In this document: positions 1-9,200 of the stretch, one piece after another
Layout of the letters: each line of letters begins with the position of its first letter
Position numbering within the stretch: position 1 is the stretch's first letter
Assembly (NCBI RefSeq): GCF_900187975.1
Contig: NZ_FZPC01000037.1
Coordinates: 1 to 57,830 of the forward strand
Origin: Pseudomonas delhiensis
GTDB lineage: Bacteria; Pseudomonadota; Gammaproteobacteria; Pseudomonadales; Pseudomonadaceae
Reading direction: 5' to 3'
Length of the DNA: 57,830 nt
Position numbers and translations under genes: made by a program
Notes under the pieces: generated by a model
What the model was told of the DNA's origin: nothing
What the model saw: the letters and a program-made list of their open reading frames with translations, nothing else
The model's database searches: none

Positions 1-492
1 CACGGCATCGAATCCGGCACCCAGGGTGACTACCTGATCAAGTCGGCGCACTTCGACCACCAAGGACCGGCCAGCATGCCGGCTACCCATCCGGAGTACC
101 CCAAGCTCGAAGCCGCGCAACGCCTCCGATTCCGCTTACCACAAGCCGCTACTGCCCCCCAGGCCACGTGGGCCGGTATGCCGTACACCCTGTATGCCGA
201 TGGCAAGGCCCTGCAAAAAGGCGTGATGGATGACACTGGCTACCTGTCCTTTGACCACCAAATCGTCACCCAGCGCTACCGACTCGAATTGAGCAGCGGC
301 GTGAGCTACGACATTCCAGTACCTACTCAGTACCGCGATCCCGAGCGGGGAGCCTTGGCCAATAACGGCCTGCAGAACCATCCCTCGGAAACCGACAGCC
401 GAGTGAAGCAGCCCGTCAAGCACACCGACGACCGTGATCTGTACGCGCGGGTCCTCAAACAACTTTCAGGCCGGAAAGGAGATCAGTCATGA
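1..492 (+). CDS. vgrG: VgrG (type VI spike protein), C-terminal part only
   Basis: The reading frame is open from base 1, so only about the last 163 residues are present. It begins HGIESGTQGDYLIKSAHF, which fits the DUF2345 region following the beta-helix of VgrG, and continues into a C-terminal extension (TLYADGKAL, later PVPTQYRDP) of the kind used to dock cargo. VgrG trimers cap the T6SS tube and carry effectors. The stop codon overlaps the start of the phospholipase gene (ATGA), so the pair is translationally coupled and this VgrG probably delivers that effector. A downstream ATG at 76 lies inside the same frame and is not the true start. The family call is firm; the extension's role is inferred. 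Confidence 0.88.
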   Translation, partial: HGIESGTQGDYLIKSAHFDHQGPASMPATHPEYPKLEAAQRLRFRLPQAATAPQATWAGMPYTLYADGKALQKGVMDDTGYLSFDHQIVTQRYRLELSSGVSYDIPVPTQYRDPERGALANNGLQNHPSETDSRVKQPVKHTDDRDLYARVLKQLSGRKGDQS

Positions 493-2288
493 GCCAGTGC
501 GAACCCCGCGAGATCACTGTCCCCATTGCGCTCCAGCACACCAATGAAGCCACCTGCATCGCGCCCTGGTTCATCCCGCGCACCGAGTACCATCCAGTGC
601 CGGCGCTCTACCAGTATTTGATCAATGGCGAGGATGCTTTCGAGGCTGTCCACAAGGCCATCGCCGACGCCAAGAAGTCCATCGACATCATCTGCTGGGG
701 TTTCCAGCCGTCCATGTACTTCATCCGTGACGGCAAGAGTCCTTCGATTGGCGAACTGCTCAAGCAAAAAGCCGCGAAGGGCATACAGGTGCGCGTGCTG
801 GGCTGGGAGGCGCCGTTCAACGCGGCCGGCTACGCGGGGGAAGCCAACCTTCCGGGCAAGGGGCCGCATCTCTGGGATCGTGAGGGGCAGACGGCGACGA
901 ATGACCAGTATGCCAAGGACCGTGAATGGTTCGCCGAATGTTCAGTCTCCGGTTGGACAGCGAAGGGCCGGGTGAGTAAAGGACTTCCGGTCTTCGTCAG
1001 TCGCGGCTTCGGCTTCGCTGACCGGGTGGAGATTGCCTGGCGCGCGGCCAACGAGGCTCTGGACCCTGGCATCAGTACCTCGACGCTCTTCTCCTATTTC
1101 GCAGCGCCCACCCACCACCAGAAAACCGTACTGGTCGACTATGAACTGCCTGATGACGCCGTTGGCTTCGTCATGGGCCACAACATGCTCGATGCCTATT
1201 GGGACACCAGCGGTCATTCCGCGCGTAAGCGTCCCGATGAAAAAGGGCACGGCAAGGATGCATGGCCGCCAGACCTTGGCCCGCGTGGTAAATGGCCGCG
1301 CCAGGACATCTCCAGCAAGGTCAAAGGCCCGATTCTGGAGCACCTGCACCATAACTTCGCCACCGCCTGGGAAGAGGAAACCGGGGAAGACCTGATCGAG
1401 GCGCGGCAGGCCATGCAGGTGGCGGAAAAACTGTCCTTCGAGCAGTGCGACGAAGGCAGCGACCTGATCATGGCGCAACTGCTGCGCACCCAGCCCCAGG
1501 AAGGCAAGCGCGATATCGAGCGGCTCTATCAGCGCGCCATCAACAACGCCACCCAGTACATCTACATCGAAAACCAGTACTTCCGCTGCCCGCCGCTGGC
1601 CGATGCCATCCTGCAGACCGCTGCGCGCCAGACCGCCGACGGCCGCGATCCCGGCAAGCACGGTGCCCTGCACCTGTTCGTGGTCACCAATGCCAACGAA
1701 GAAGGCATCGGCCCCGGCACCGTCAACACCCAGCGCATGCTCGACGCCCTCGGACGGGCCGACACCATTCCCAAGGTCACCAAGCTGATGCGTGGCGAGC
1801 CGCTGGAGGATGCCAAGGACAAAGCGCAAACAGCCGTCGCCGATGACGACCCGCTACCTGGAGAAGACGCCGCCAAACCCTACGGCTTCGAGGAACGCCC
1901 CGGCCTGAAAATCCACGTCTGTTCCCTGGTAGCTCCCGACTCGCCGCCGGGCAGACCGTGGATGCCGGTGTACATCCACTCCAAGCTGATGATCGTCAAC
2001 GACGTCTTCACCACCCACGGCTCGGCGAATATCAACACCCGCAGCATGCAGGTGGACAGCGAACTGAATATTGCCCATGAGCGGTATGACGTGAGCCGGA
2101 GGATGCGGCGGGAGTTGTGGAATCTACATACCAAGGATAGGGGGGCGCAGGATGATCCGGCGGAGGCATTTGACTCTTGGCAGAAGATTATTGATGACAA
2201 CAAAAGATTTCAGAAAAATGGTTTTTTGCCATGTGCCTCGTTAGTTGAATTCCGTTATGACGAAGCCAAATTGAGCGATAAAGACTGA
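489..2288 (+). CDS. Tle5-family phospholipase D, T6SS antibacterial effector
   Basis: A 599-residue protein with two HKD catalytic motifs: HQKTVLVD near residues 209-216 and HSKLMIVND near 496-504, each followed by a Gly/Ser-Asn element (GHNMLD, GSANINTRS). This is the phospholipase D fold of Tle5 effectors, which hydrolyse membrane phospholipids in the target cell periplasm. It resembles the roughly 600-residue PLD of Klebsiella T6SS loci more than the longer P. aeruginosa PldA. No signal peptide is seen, as expected for T6SS cargo. The start overlaps the vgrG stop and the stop overlaps the start of the Sel1 lipoprotein gene, giving a vgrG-effector-immunity chain. The last 130 bases are clearly more AT-rich than the rest, suggesting an exchanged C-terminus. 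Confidence 0.92.
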   Translation: MSQCEPREITVPIALQHTNEATCIAPWFIPRTEYHPVPALYQYLINGEDAFEAVHKAIADAKKSIDIICWGFQPSMYFIRDGKSPSIGELLKQKAAKGIQVRVLGWEAPFNAAGYAGEANLPGKGPHLWDREGQTATNDQYAKDREWFAECSVSGWTAKGRVSKGLPVFVSRGFGFADRVEIAWRAANEALDPGISTSTLFSYFAAPTHHQKTVLVDYELPDDAVGFVMGHNMLDAYWDTSGHSARKRPDEKGHGKDAWPPDLGPRGKWPRQDISSKVKGPILEHLHHNFATAWEEETGEDLIEARQAMQVAEKLSFEQCDEGSDLIMAQLLRTQPQEGKRDIERLYQRAINNATQYIYIENQYFRCPPLADAILQTAARQTADGRDPGKHGALHLFVVTNANEEGIGPGTVNTQRMLDALGRADTIPKVTKLMRGEPLEDAKDKAQTAVADDDPLPGEDAAKPYGFEERPGLKIHVCSLVAPDSPPGRPWMPVYIHSKLMIVNDVFTTHGSANINTRSMQVDSELNIAHERYDVSRRMRRELWNLHTKDRGAQDDPAEAFDSWQKIIDDNKRFQKNGFLPCASLVEFRYDEAKLSDKD

Positions 2289-3571
2289 TGCGCCAACTAC
2301 TGCTGATTTCCTGTCTGTTGCTGAGCTCCTGTAGCGCCACTAGTGCTGTGACCGCACCGAAGAAGGACACTTCTATGGACCCGCTTTCCCAAATTAAGGC
2401 CAATCTCGCCTTTACCTGCAAGCACGAACAGATACCAGAGCTCTCGGTAGAGAGCGACCAACTGTTCAACTACGCTCGCTGGCTGGAAAGGAACAACCAA
2501 CTCAAGCAGGACAAAGCGGTGGATGGGCAAATAGAACGGCTCTACCGCATCGCCGCCGAAAATGGCCATGCCAAGGCCAATATCAACCTGCAGAACGGCT
2601 CCATACGGCGCCATTATGCGCTCACGGGCGAGGAGTATCTCCGACTGAGCCAACAATTGATCGATGCCAAGGTCGCCACCGGTTATTATTTGGTCGGAAT
2701 CTTCCTGAAGCAAGGTGCTGCGGGTTTAAAGCAAGATCCGGAAATGGCGTTACGCTACTTCCGCAAGGCGGCCGATGAAGGTAGTGCGGATGCACAATAC
2801 TATGTGGGTGATAAACTTGATAGTGTTGATTTTTCACGTAATGTCGCGATAGATATGTATCGTTGCGCAGCCGAGCAAGGGAATGGAAAGGCTGCTGTCA
2901 CATTAGGTATTTACTTTAAACACAAAAAACAATATGCAGAGGCTATTGAAGTATTTCAGATAGGTGTGGCTGCGGGGGCAGAGAGTGCTGCCTCGCGTCT
3001 ATCAGCAGGGTTTCGTAACCCAAACCAAGATGATCCAATTGATTATCTAGGCCAGCAAGAGGATCTCGAACGCGCCGACCGCTACAAGAAAATCTGGCGT
3101 ATCCTCGCCAATTATTCCTACGCCAGCCCCAAAGTCCCCGAGATCAACGATATTGTTCCGTTACCCCCGGCCAAGCTGCCGCCGTGGGACGGCAAACTGA
3201 AATGGCTGGAAGAACGCGAAGCCAATATCCCGCCGCCCAAGCCCAGCGAAGCGCTGATCGAACAACTGGCCAAAGCCAAAGGCCTGGACCCCGCCACGGG
3301 TAAACCGCTGCCCGGCTCCCAGGAGTTTATCCGCACCACCGAATTCCATATCTGCCACAGCGGCCAAGCGTGCCCGCGTGCCGGCTTCTGGCGCGTGCAC
3401 TGGCTTGCCGACCGTACCATCGTCAAAACCGAAACCATCCGTCAGTTCAAGGAAGGCGACATCTTCCCCACCTGGGAGGTCAAGCGCTTCATCGTTCGTC
3501 CCTGGCCGCTCAAGGATAAAACCACCCTCACTGTGGAAGCGGTGGAATGGAGCTTCTACGGCGATGCTTAA
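2288..3571 (+). CDS. Sel1-repeat lipoprotein, probable Tli5-type immunity protein
   Basis: A 427-residue protein with a lipoprotein signal peptide ending in the lipobox LLSSC (Cys15), so it should be anchored on the periplasmic side, where Tle5 enzymes act. Residues about 140-240 carry Sel1-like repeats (for example GLKQDPEMALRYFRKAADEG and AEQGNGKAAVTLG). The C-terminus (EFHICHSGQACPRAGFWRV, then an EVKRF...PWPL stretch) resembles the DUF6396-like end of P. aeruginosa Tli5b paralogues. It starts on the effector's stop codon, so the two are co-expressed. Roughly 2780-3060 is markedly AT-rich while both ends are GC-rich, a sign of mosaic exchange. Immunity to the adjacent phospholipase is inferred from family and position. 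Confidence 0.82.
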   Translation: MRQLLLISCLLLSSCSATSAVTAPKKDTSMDPLSQIKANLAFTCKHEQIPELSVESDQLFNYARWLERNNQLKQDKAVDGQIERLYRIAAENGHAKANINLQNGSIRRHYALTGEEYLRLSQQLIDAKVATGYYLVGIFLKQGAAGLKQDPEMALRYFRKAADEGSADAQYYVGDKLDSVDFSRNVAIDMYRCAAEQGNGKAAVTLGIYFKHKKQYAEAIEVFQIGVAAGAESAASRLSAGFRNPNQDDPIDYLGQQEDLERADRYKKIWRILANYSYASPKVPEINDIVPLPPAKLPPWDGKLKWLEEREANIPPPKPSEALIEQLAKAKGLDPATGKPLPGSQEFIRTTEFHICHSGQACPRAGFWRVHWLADRTIVKTETIRQFKEGDIFPTWEVKRFIVRPWPLKDKTTLTVEAVEWSFYGDA

Positions 3572-3576
3572 TGGCA

Positions 3577-3642
3577 ATCCCGTACCGACGAAATCCAGAG
3601 GTGTTACAGCAGCCAAGCCTGCCTTGTGCCGGTTTCTGGCGA
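3577..3642 (+). pseudogene. relic of a second immunity-gene copy (3' fragment)
   Basis: About 66 bases just after the Sel1 gene align with bases 3329-3393 inside it, with a few single-base gaps. In one frame they read EIQRCYSSQAC, against EFHICHSGQAC in the intact gene; a frame change then gives CAGFWRM, against RAGFWRV. No start codon or complete reading frame belongs to it. Tandem immunity paralogues next to Tle5 effectors are known in P. aeruginosa (PA5086-PA5088), so this is best read as the decayed remnant of another copy. The alignment was made by eye. Confidence 0.6.
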
Positions 3643-3744
3643 ATGTATGGAGTCAATATTTCCCATAAGGATTTTTCTTCCGTTATCGAGTATTTGCGAA
3701 ATTGGGAAGTTCGGTTATGGTCATGGGTTTATAGGAGGTTATTG

Positions 3745-4131
3745 GTGTTGATGAGCTTGCTTTATTGCGGAGCTGCTTTCTGTCGGGTGGATATCAGGCG
3801 ATCATTGCCAATCCTGTCGGCTCTTCTCTTTAATGGGGTGGTGCTCGGCTCGCCTGCAGATTGGGATAATACAGAATTGAGTTCATTTACTGTTCTTGTG
3901 ACTTTGTACTCTCCGGTGGCGTCGGCTGAATGGGCTTCAGAAAAAATTTCCGATATTTCAGAGCATGATCGAAAGATGATTGCCATGGCTCATGAAGATG
4001 CGCTTTCTTTTGTTGCCAGTGAAGGAGGTATTCACGGTGTTCTGCTGGAGCGGGCTTTTGAGGTATTGAGAACTCATGGTGTTAAAGGAGAGAATGTCGA
4101 GCTAGCAAGAATGATTGCTGCTGAGGCTTAG
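3745..4131 (+). CDS. small secreted DUF2388-like protein
   Basis: The frame is open from 3547, but that start lies inside the upstream gene. A strong ribosome site (AGGAGG, 3733-3738) sits 6 bases before GTG 3745 and 12 before ATG 3751, so translation probably begins at one of these, giving about 126-128 residues. A hydrophobic segment (LPILSALLFNGVVLGSPA) looks like a signal peptide. The C-terminus (HEDALSFVASEGG, then LERAFEVLR and LARMIAAEA) matches the DUF2388 family of Pseudomonas periplasmic proteins, whose function is unknown. Base composition is low in GC, unlike the flanking T6SS genes. Its place after an effector-immunity pair makes an accessory immunity role possible but unproven. 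Confidence 0.62.
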   Translation: MLMSLLYCGAAFCRVDIRRSLPILSALLFNGVVLGSPADWDNTELSSFTVLVTLYSPVASAEWASEKISDISEHDRKMIAMAHEDALSFVASEGGIHGVLLERAFEVLRTHGVKGENVELARMIAAEA

Positions 4132-4226
4132 GCAATAGCACACAAGCTGTTGCAGTGTGTTGGCGTATTTAAAGCTGTCTGAGGTTTTCGGTAAATTTAA
4201 TTTCGCTCATTGCGGCGGGGTGATCA

Positions 4227-4625
4227 ATGCGTCTCTGGAATTGGAATAAGTATCGCTTTCTACTGATCGTATTCGCACTGATGTGCCCATTTGTGCAGGC
4301 GGATATCACCCCTTCAGCGCAGGCTGAAATAACCCTGCTATTGGATTTCGTTGAACATAGCCCCTGCAGCTTCCTGCGAAACGGAAAACAGTATCCGGCA
4401 AGCGAGGCGCGTGCTCATTTACAGAGCAAGCTGGACTATCTTTTGAAGAAGAACATGGTGAAAAGCGCGGAGGATTTTATCGAGTTCGCCGGCAGTAAAA
4501 GCAGTTTGAGCGGAAGGCCCTATGAGGTGAATTGCGCCAATCGAACGCAGACTTCCGAGGCGTGGTTGCAGGCGGAACTTGAGCGTATTCGCAGTGAGCA
4601 TCAGGTAAGGCCCGGAAATCCTTAA
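4227..4625 (+). CDS. secreted DUF5329-family protein
   Basis: A 132-residue protein with an N-terminal signal peptide (hydrophobic core FLLIVFALMCPFVQA, cleavage expected near QA|DIT). The mature part has the conserved DUF5329 pattern: EITLLLDFVEHSPCSF, RNGKQYPASEARAHL, FIEFAGSKSSLSGRPY, then a second Cys and SEAWLQAEL. The two Cys residues could form a disulfide. Function is unknown. It lies between the Tle5/Sel1 pair and the PAAR gene, a position used for cargo and immunity genes in T6SS clusters, so protection against a periplasmic toxin is one guess. A GGGGTGA-type ribosome site lies just upstream of the ATG. Confidence 0.75.
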   Translation: MRLWNWNKYRFLLIVFALMCPFVQADITPSAQAEITLLLDFVEHSPCSFLRNGKQYPASEARAHLQSKLDYLLKKNMVKSAEDFIEFAGSKSSLSGRPYEVNCANRTQTSEAWLQAELERIRSEHQVRPGNP

Positions 4626-4727
4626 ACCTTAAGCGAAGTACTCCGCATGTGAGCCAAAAGGTGCTGGTGTCATTGCCGAAAACTGGCCAGCGGTTAGCCA
4701 TGAGTTATTCAACAGTGGAGAGAAAGC

Positions 4728-4985
4728 ATGAAAGGCGTCATTCGTATTGGTGACAAAACCACTAGCGGCGGTAGCGTGCTAGAGGGTTCGCAAACCATGC
4801 GGTTCCACGGCATTGGCGCGGCGCGGGTGGGCGACAAGGTAAGTTGCCCTGCCCACGGCCCGACGGTGGTGAACGAAGGCCATCCGGTGTTCAAGGATCA
4901 CGGCGTGCCGGTGGCCTTCCATGGCCATCGCTGCGCCTGTGGCTGTGCACTGCTGACCTCGCTACCCGAAGCGACGGCGAGCTGA
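4728..4985 (+). CDS. PAAR-domain spike-tip protein
   Basis: An 85-residue stand-alone PAAR protein: IRIGDKTTSGGSVLEGS at the start, ARVGDKVSCPAHG in the middle and a His/Cys-rich end (FHGHRCACGCALL) that supplies the zinc ligands of the conical tip. PAAR proteins sharpen the VgrG trimer and can recruit effectors. There is no C-terminal toxin extension, so it is a structural tip. GAGAG lies upstream of the ATG. It ends two bases before the start of the next gene, indicating one transcript through to tssM. Confidence 0.93.
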   Translation: MKGVIRIGDKTTSGGSVLEGSQTMRFHGIGAARVGDKVSCPAHGPTVVNEGHPVFKDHGVPVAFHGHRCACGCALLTSLPEATAS

Positions 4986-4987
4986 GC

Positions 4988-6193
4988 ATGCCGGTCAAGT
5001 TGGACCAGGTGCCGGCGGCGGCCTTGCGACCCATGCCGTTGCGGCTGTGGCGTTGGCTGATGGCGCTGCTGCCGTGCGTGGCCGTAGGTCTGGGGCTAAC
5101 CCTCTGGAAAGGGGACGGAGCGCTCGCGCAGGAGCCGCTGAAATTCTGGCTGTTCGCCTTGGGTTTACCCGTGCTGGCCTGGGGGCTACTGCTGGGGTTA
5201 CGCCTGTTGGTGTTTCTCGGGGCGCAGTCTGCTGCCGATGGATGGGATCGCGCACGGGAGGCGGAGTTGTCGCGGTTGATGCGCCGAGGCCGTCGTTCGC
5301 AGCAGATACTGGCGGTCAGTCTGCGCACGGCGCTGGATGTTGGAGACGAGGGTAGCGGGCTGCTCAATGGCGGCAGCGCTATACGCGTTCGCTCGTCCTG
5401 GCAGGGCGGCTCGGTGCGTCATAGCCGTCTTGTGGTCGATGAGGCTTTGCTGCCGGAGGAGCAGTTAGGCGGCCAGCTTGCGGCGGTGCTGGGGGATCTG
5501 GCCGTGGTATTGGCGAAGCTGCCGGCGGACAAGCCCCTCGCGTTGCTGCTGGAGACCAGCAGCGCCATCGAGGAGCAACGCTTGGTCGAGGCATGGACCG
5601 AAGCCTGGCGATTGTCCGGCATCCAGCAAGCCACGACACGATTGGAGGGCGCCGGGTTAGCGGTGATCGACCACTGGTTGGACCGGCGCATCGATGACCG
5701 GGCGTTGTTGCTGGTGGTGGCGTATCAGTTCGCGCCCGAGTCGGTGGAGGGCTCCGCTGAAACCGTGGTGGGGCTGCTGTTCGGCAATCGCCTGACGCAG
5801 TCGACGATTACGCCAATGGCCTATCTGCACCGTCCGGAAGCGGTGGACAAAGGCGCCACCGAGTCCTTAGGCAGGTCTCTTCAGCAGGCGTTGGACTGGG
5901 TGCCATTGGCCGCTTCACAGATTACTGCTGTGTGGAAGGCTGGCAGCGATGCCGCCGGTGATCCACTCATCACTCAGGCTTTCGATAAAGCAGGATTGCC
6001 AGTCAGCGCATCCAAGGAGTTGCACGACCTTGATGCCGCTTTGGGGCATGCCGGATGTGCAACTCCGTGGTTGGCCATTGCGGCGGCGACAGAGTCGGTA
6101 CGGGCAGGCGGTGGGCCACAGTTTATTTGTTCCGGCGAAGGCTCTGAACGCGTTTGGGCGTGGTGTTCGGTGGTTATGCCGCCAGCTGTATAG
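4988..6193 (+). CDS. T6SS-associated two-helix membrane protein with thiolase-like C-terminus
   Basis: The frame extends upstream to 4844 through the PAAR gene, but ATG 4988, two bases after the PAAR stop, is the sensible start and gives 401 residues. Two hydrophobic helices near residues 20-40 and 55-78 (LMALLPCVAVGLGLTL; FWLFALGLPVLAWGLLLGL) form a hairpin anchor, followed by a large soluble region. The last about 60 residues (HDLDAALGHAGCATPWLAIAA, ending with FICSGEGSERVWAWCSVV) resemble the end of ketosynthase/thiolase-fold proteins, but the catalytic set is not evident. It is located directly before tssM, so it may belong to the membrane complex. No function is assigned; the fold suggestion is tentative. 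Confidence 0.7.
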   Translation: MPVKLDQVPAAALRPMPLRLWRWLMALLPCVAVGLGLTLWKGDGALAQEPLKFWLFALGLPVLAWGLLLGLRLLVFLGAQSAADGWDRAREAELSRLMRRGRRSQQILAVSLRTALDVGDEGSGLLNGGSAIRVRSSWQGGSVRHSRLVVDEALLPEEQLGGQLAAVLGDLAVVLAKLPADKPLALLLETSSAIEEQRLVEAWTEAWRLSGIQQATTRLEGAGLAVIDHWLDRRIDDRALLLVVAYQFAPESVEGSAETVVGLLFGNRLTQSTITPMAYLHRPEAVDKGATESLGRSLQQALDWVPLAASQITAVWKAGSDAAGDPLITQAFDKAGLPVSASKELHDLDAALGHAGCATPWLAIAAATESVRAGGGPQFICSGEGSERVWAWCSVVMPPAV

Positions 6194-6202
6194 GGATATG
6201 CA

Positions 6203-9200
6203 ATGCGTAATCGTTCAATAGGATGGTGGGTGCTGGTTAGTCTGGGGCTGCTGGCCGGTGTTGCATTGTGTCTACTGGTCTGGCTGCGGCCCGAGTGGCT
6301 GGGCGTACGCACGGACAGCGCCAAACAGATCCGTTGGCTATTGGGGGCTTTCGGCCTGACCTTGTTGGGGATGTCCTCGGTCGGTGGTTATTGCTTACTG
6401 GCCGGAGCTGTCGGGGCCTCTTCCTTCCTGCGCCAACGGGGAGATGATCGCCTTTCCGAAGAATCTGTCGGTGGGGCCGACAGTAACCAAGATGCCTCCC
6501 GATTTACGGCGCTCAAGCCCTATCTGCGTGAGCACTATGGACGCCGCTGGCGAACCAAGGTGCGCCTGTTGCTGGTAGTGGGCGATGCATCCCGAGTCGA
6601 CTCGCTGGTCCAGGGGCTGACAGAGCAGGCTTGGCTGGAAGGGCAGGCCACGGTGCTGCTCAGTGGTGGTGATTTGCGCGAGCCTTGGTCGCAAGAGCTT
6701 TTTACCTGCCTGCGTGAATTGCGCTGGGGCCACTCATGCGATGGCATTGTCTGGGCGCTGGACGAGGCGATCATCGAGGACTCGGCGTGGTTGGGCAAGT
6801 ATGCGCGCCAGTTGCGGGGCCTTGCTCAGGAGCTCCACTGGAGCGCGCCGTTGTACCTATGGCAGGTATGCCCCAGCGCTTGGGCGCAGACTGGGCGGGT
6901 CAGTCAGACGGTTGGCTGCCTGTTCCCGCCTCAAGCATCGCGGGCACTGATCGAATCCTCGTTGCGCCAGTTGGTCGCGCCTTTGCGTGAGAAAGGTATC
7001 GGGCAATTGGACGTGCAGGCGAACCATGACTTTCTGCTGCGCCTGTCCCGTGACCTTGGAGCACGAGGTATCAGCCGGTGGAGCGAGGCACTGGCTCCTG
7101 TCCTTAATCATGTGAATAGGGTTGTTACTCTTCGTGGATTGTTCTTCAGTCCGGCCGGGGTTGCGTCGCAAGCAGGAGGCGAGCGCGCTTGGTGGCCCGA
7201 GTCGGTGTGGGACGGTGTGCTGAATGATCGGCTGTCACAAGGACAACCTGTGGGCTGGACTTGGCTGCGCGGCCTGCGCATCGGCGCGCTTTGCCTCGCC
7301 GGCCTCTGCGCCCTGGCCTTCCTGTTGTCCTTCGCGAGCAACCGCAGCCAGATCGCTACGGTGGAATCCGCCTTGGCGACGATCAATACGCAGGGCGATG
7401 CCGATGCACAGCTCAAGGCCTTGCACGAACTGACCCGCGAGATGTCGCGATTGGATTACCGCCGCGAGCATGGCGAGCCCTGGTATCTGCGCTTCGGATT
7501 GAGCCAGAACGATGCCCTTTTAGCCGTGCTGTGGCCGCGTTACGCCCAGGCCAATAATCGCCTGATGCGCGACGTGGCGACCCAGCACCTGGAGCAACAG
7601 CTGGCGGACCTCGCCGCCTTGCCGGCGGACAGCCCCGAGCGTGCGTCGCGGGCAGAGGAGGCTCACGCCCAGCTCAAGGCCTATCTGATGATGGCTCGTC
7701 CGGAAAAGGCTGACCCGGAGTTCCTGACCAAGGTGCTGACTCGCGAGGAGCCCGACCGCCCCGGCGTTACGCCCGGCCTGTGGCAAGACCTGTCGCCCAA
7801 CCTCTGGGCCTTCTACGCTCAGCACCTGGCGGCGCATCCCGAGTGGCGTACCCAGCTCCAACCCAGCCTGGTGTCTCAAGCCCGGCAGGTGCTGCTGGGC
7901 CAACTGGGCCAGCGCAACGGCATGGCCAACCTCTACCAGCAGGTGCTCGATCGAGCGAGCAACAACTACGCGGTCATGACCCTGCTGGACATGGTCGGCG
8001 AAACCGATGCGCCGATGCTGTTCGATACCCCCAACAGCGTGCCGGGTGTGTTCACCCGCCAGGCCTGGGAAGGGCAGGTGCGCCAGGCCATCGACGAAGT
8101 CGCCGAGGCCCGCCGCGAGGAAATCGACTGGGTGCTGAGCGACCAGCAAAGCACGATCGACAGCGAGCTGAAGCCCGAGGTGCTCAAGGCTCAGCTGACC
8201 GAGCGCTACTTCCAGGAGTTCAGCGACGCCTGGCTGGCGTTCCTCAACAGCATCCGTTGGCGCAAGGCGGACAGCCTGTCCGATGCCATCGCCCAGCTGA
8301 CCCTGCTTAGCGACGTGCGCCAGTCGCCGCTGATTGCCCTGATGAATACGCTGGCTTACCAGGGCAAGACCGGGGTCAAGGGCGAGGCGCTCTCCGACTC
8401 GCTGATGAAGTCGGCGCAGCAGTTGCTGGACAAGGACAAACAGCCGGTGATCGACCAGAAGGCCGCCGGCCCACAGGGCCCGCTGGACAGCACCTTCGGT
8501 CCGCTCCTCGTGCTACTGGGCAAGGAGAAACCCTCGGCAACCGCCGGCAGCGACAACCTGAGCCTGCAGGCCTTCCTCACCCGCGTCATGCGGGTGCGCC
8601 TGAAGCTGCAGCAGATCACCACCGCCACGGACCCGCAGGCGATGACCCAAGCCCTGGCGCAAACCGTGTTCCAGGGCAAGAGCGTCGACCTCACCGACAC
8701 CCTTGACTACGGCAGCCTGATCGCTGCCAGCCTGGGCGCGGAATGGAATGGCTTTGGCCAGAACCTCTTCGTGCAGCCCCTCAACCAGGCCTGGGAAGGT
8801 GTACTTCAGCCCTCGGCCGCCAGTCTGAACCGCCAGTGGCAGCGGGCAATCGTCGGTAACTGGGAGCGCTCCTTCGACGGCCGCTATCCCTTTGCCACCA
8901 GCGGTAGCGATGCCTCGTTGCCCATGCTGGGCCAGATGATCCGCTCCGGCACCGGCCGTATCGACCAGTTCATCAGCTCGCAACTGGGTGGTGTGCTGCA
9001 CAAGGAAGGCAACCGCTGGGTGCCCGACAGCGCGAACAGCCAGGGCCTGCACTTCAATCCGCAGTTCCTCAAGGCGGTGAACCAGCTCAGCGAACTGGCG
9101 GACATCCTCTATACCGATGGGGGCATGGGCATGACCTTCCAACTGCAGGCCAAGCCGGTGCGCAGCGTGGTGGAGACCACCTTCATCCTCGATGGGGTGA

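Noticed and set aside
3547..3744. ATG 3547 as the start of the DUF2388-like protein.
   Set aside because: It lies inside the Sel1 gene and crosses the immunity-gene relic. The AGGAGG at 3733 supports a start at 3745 or 3751.
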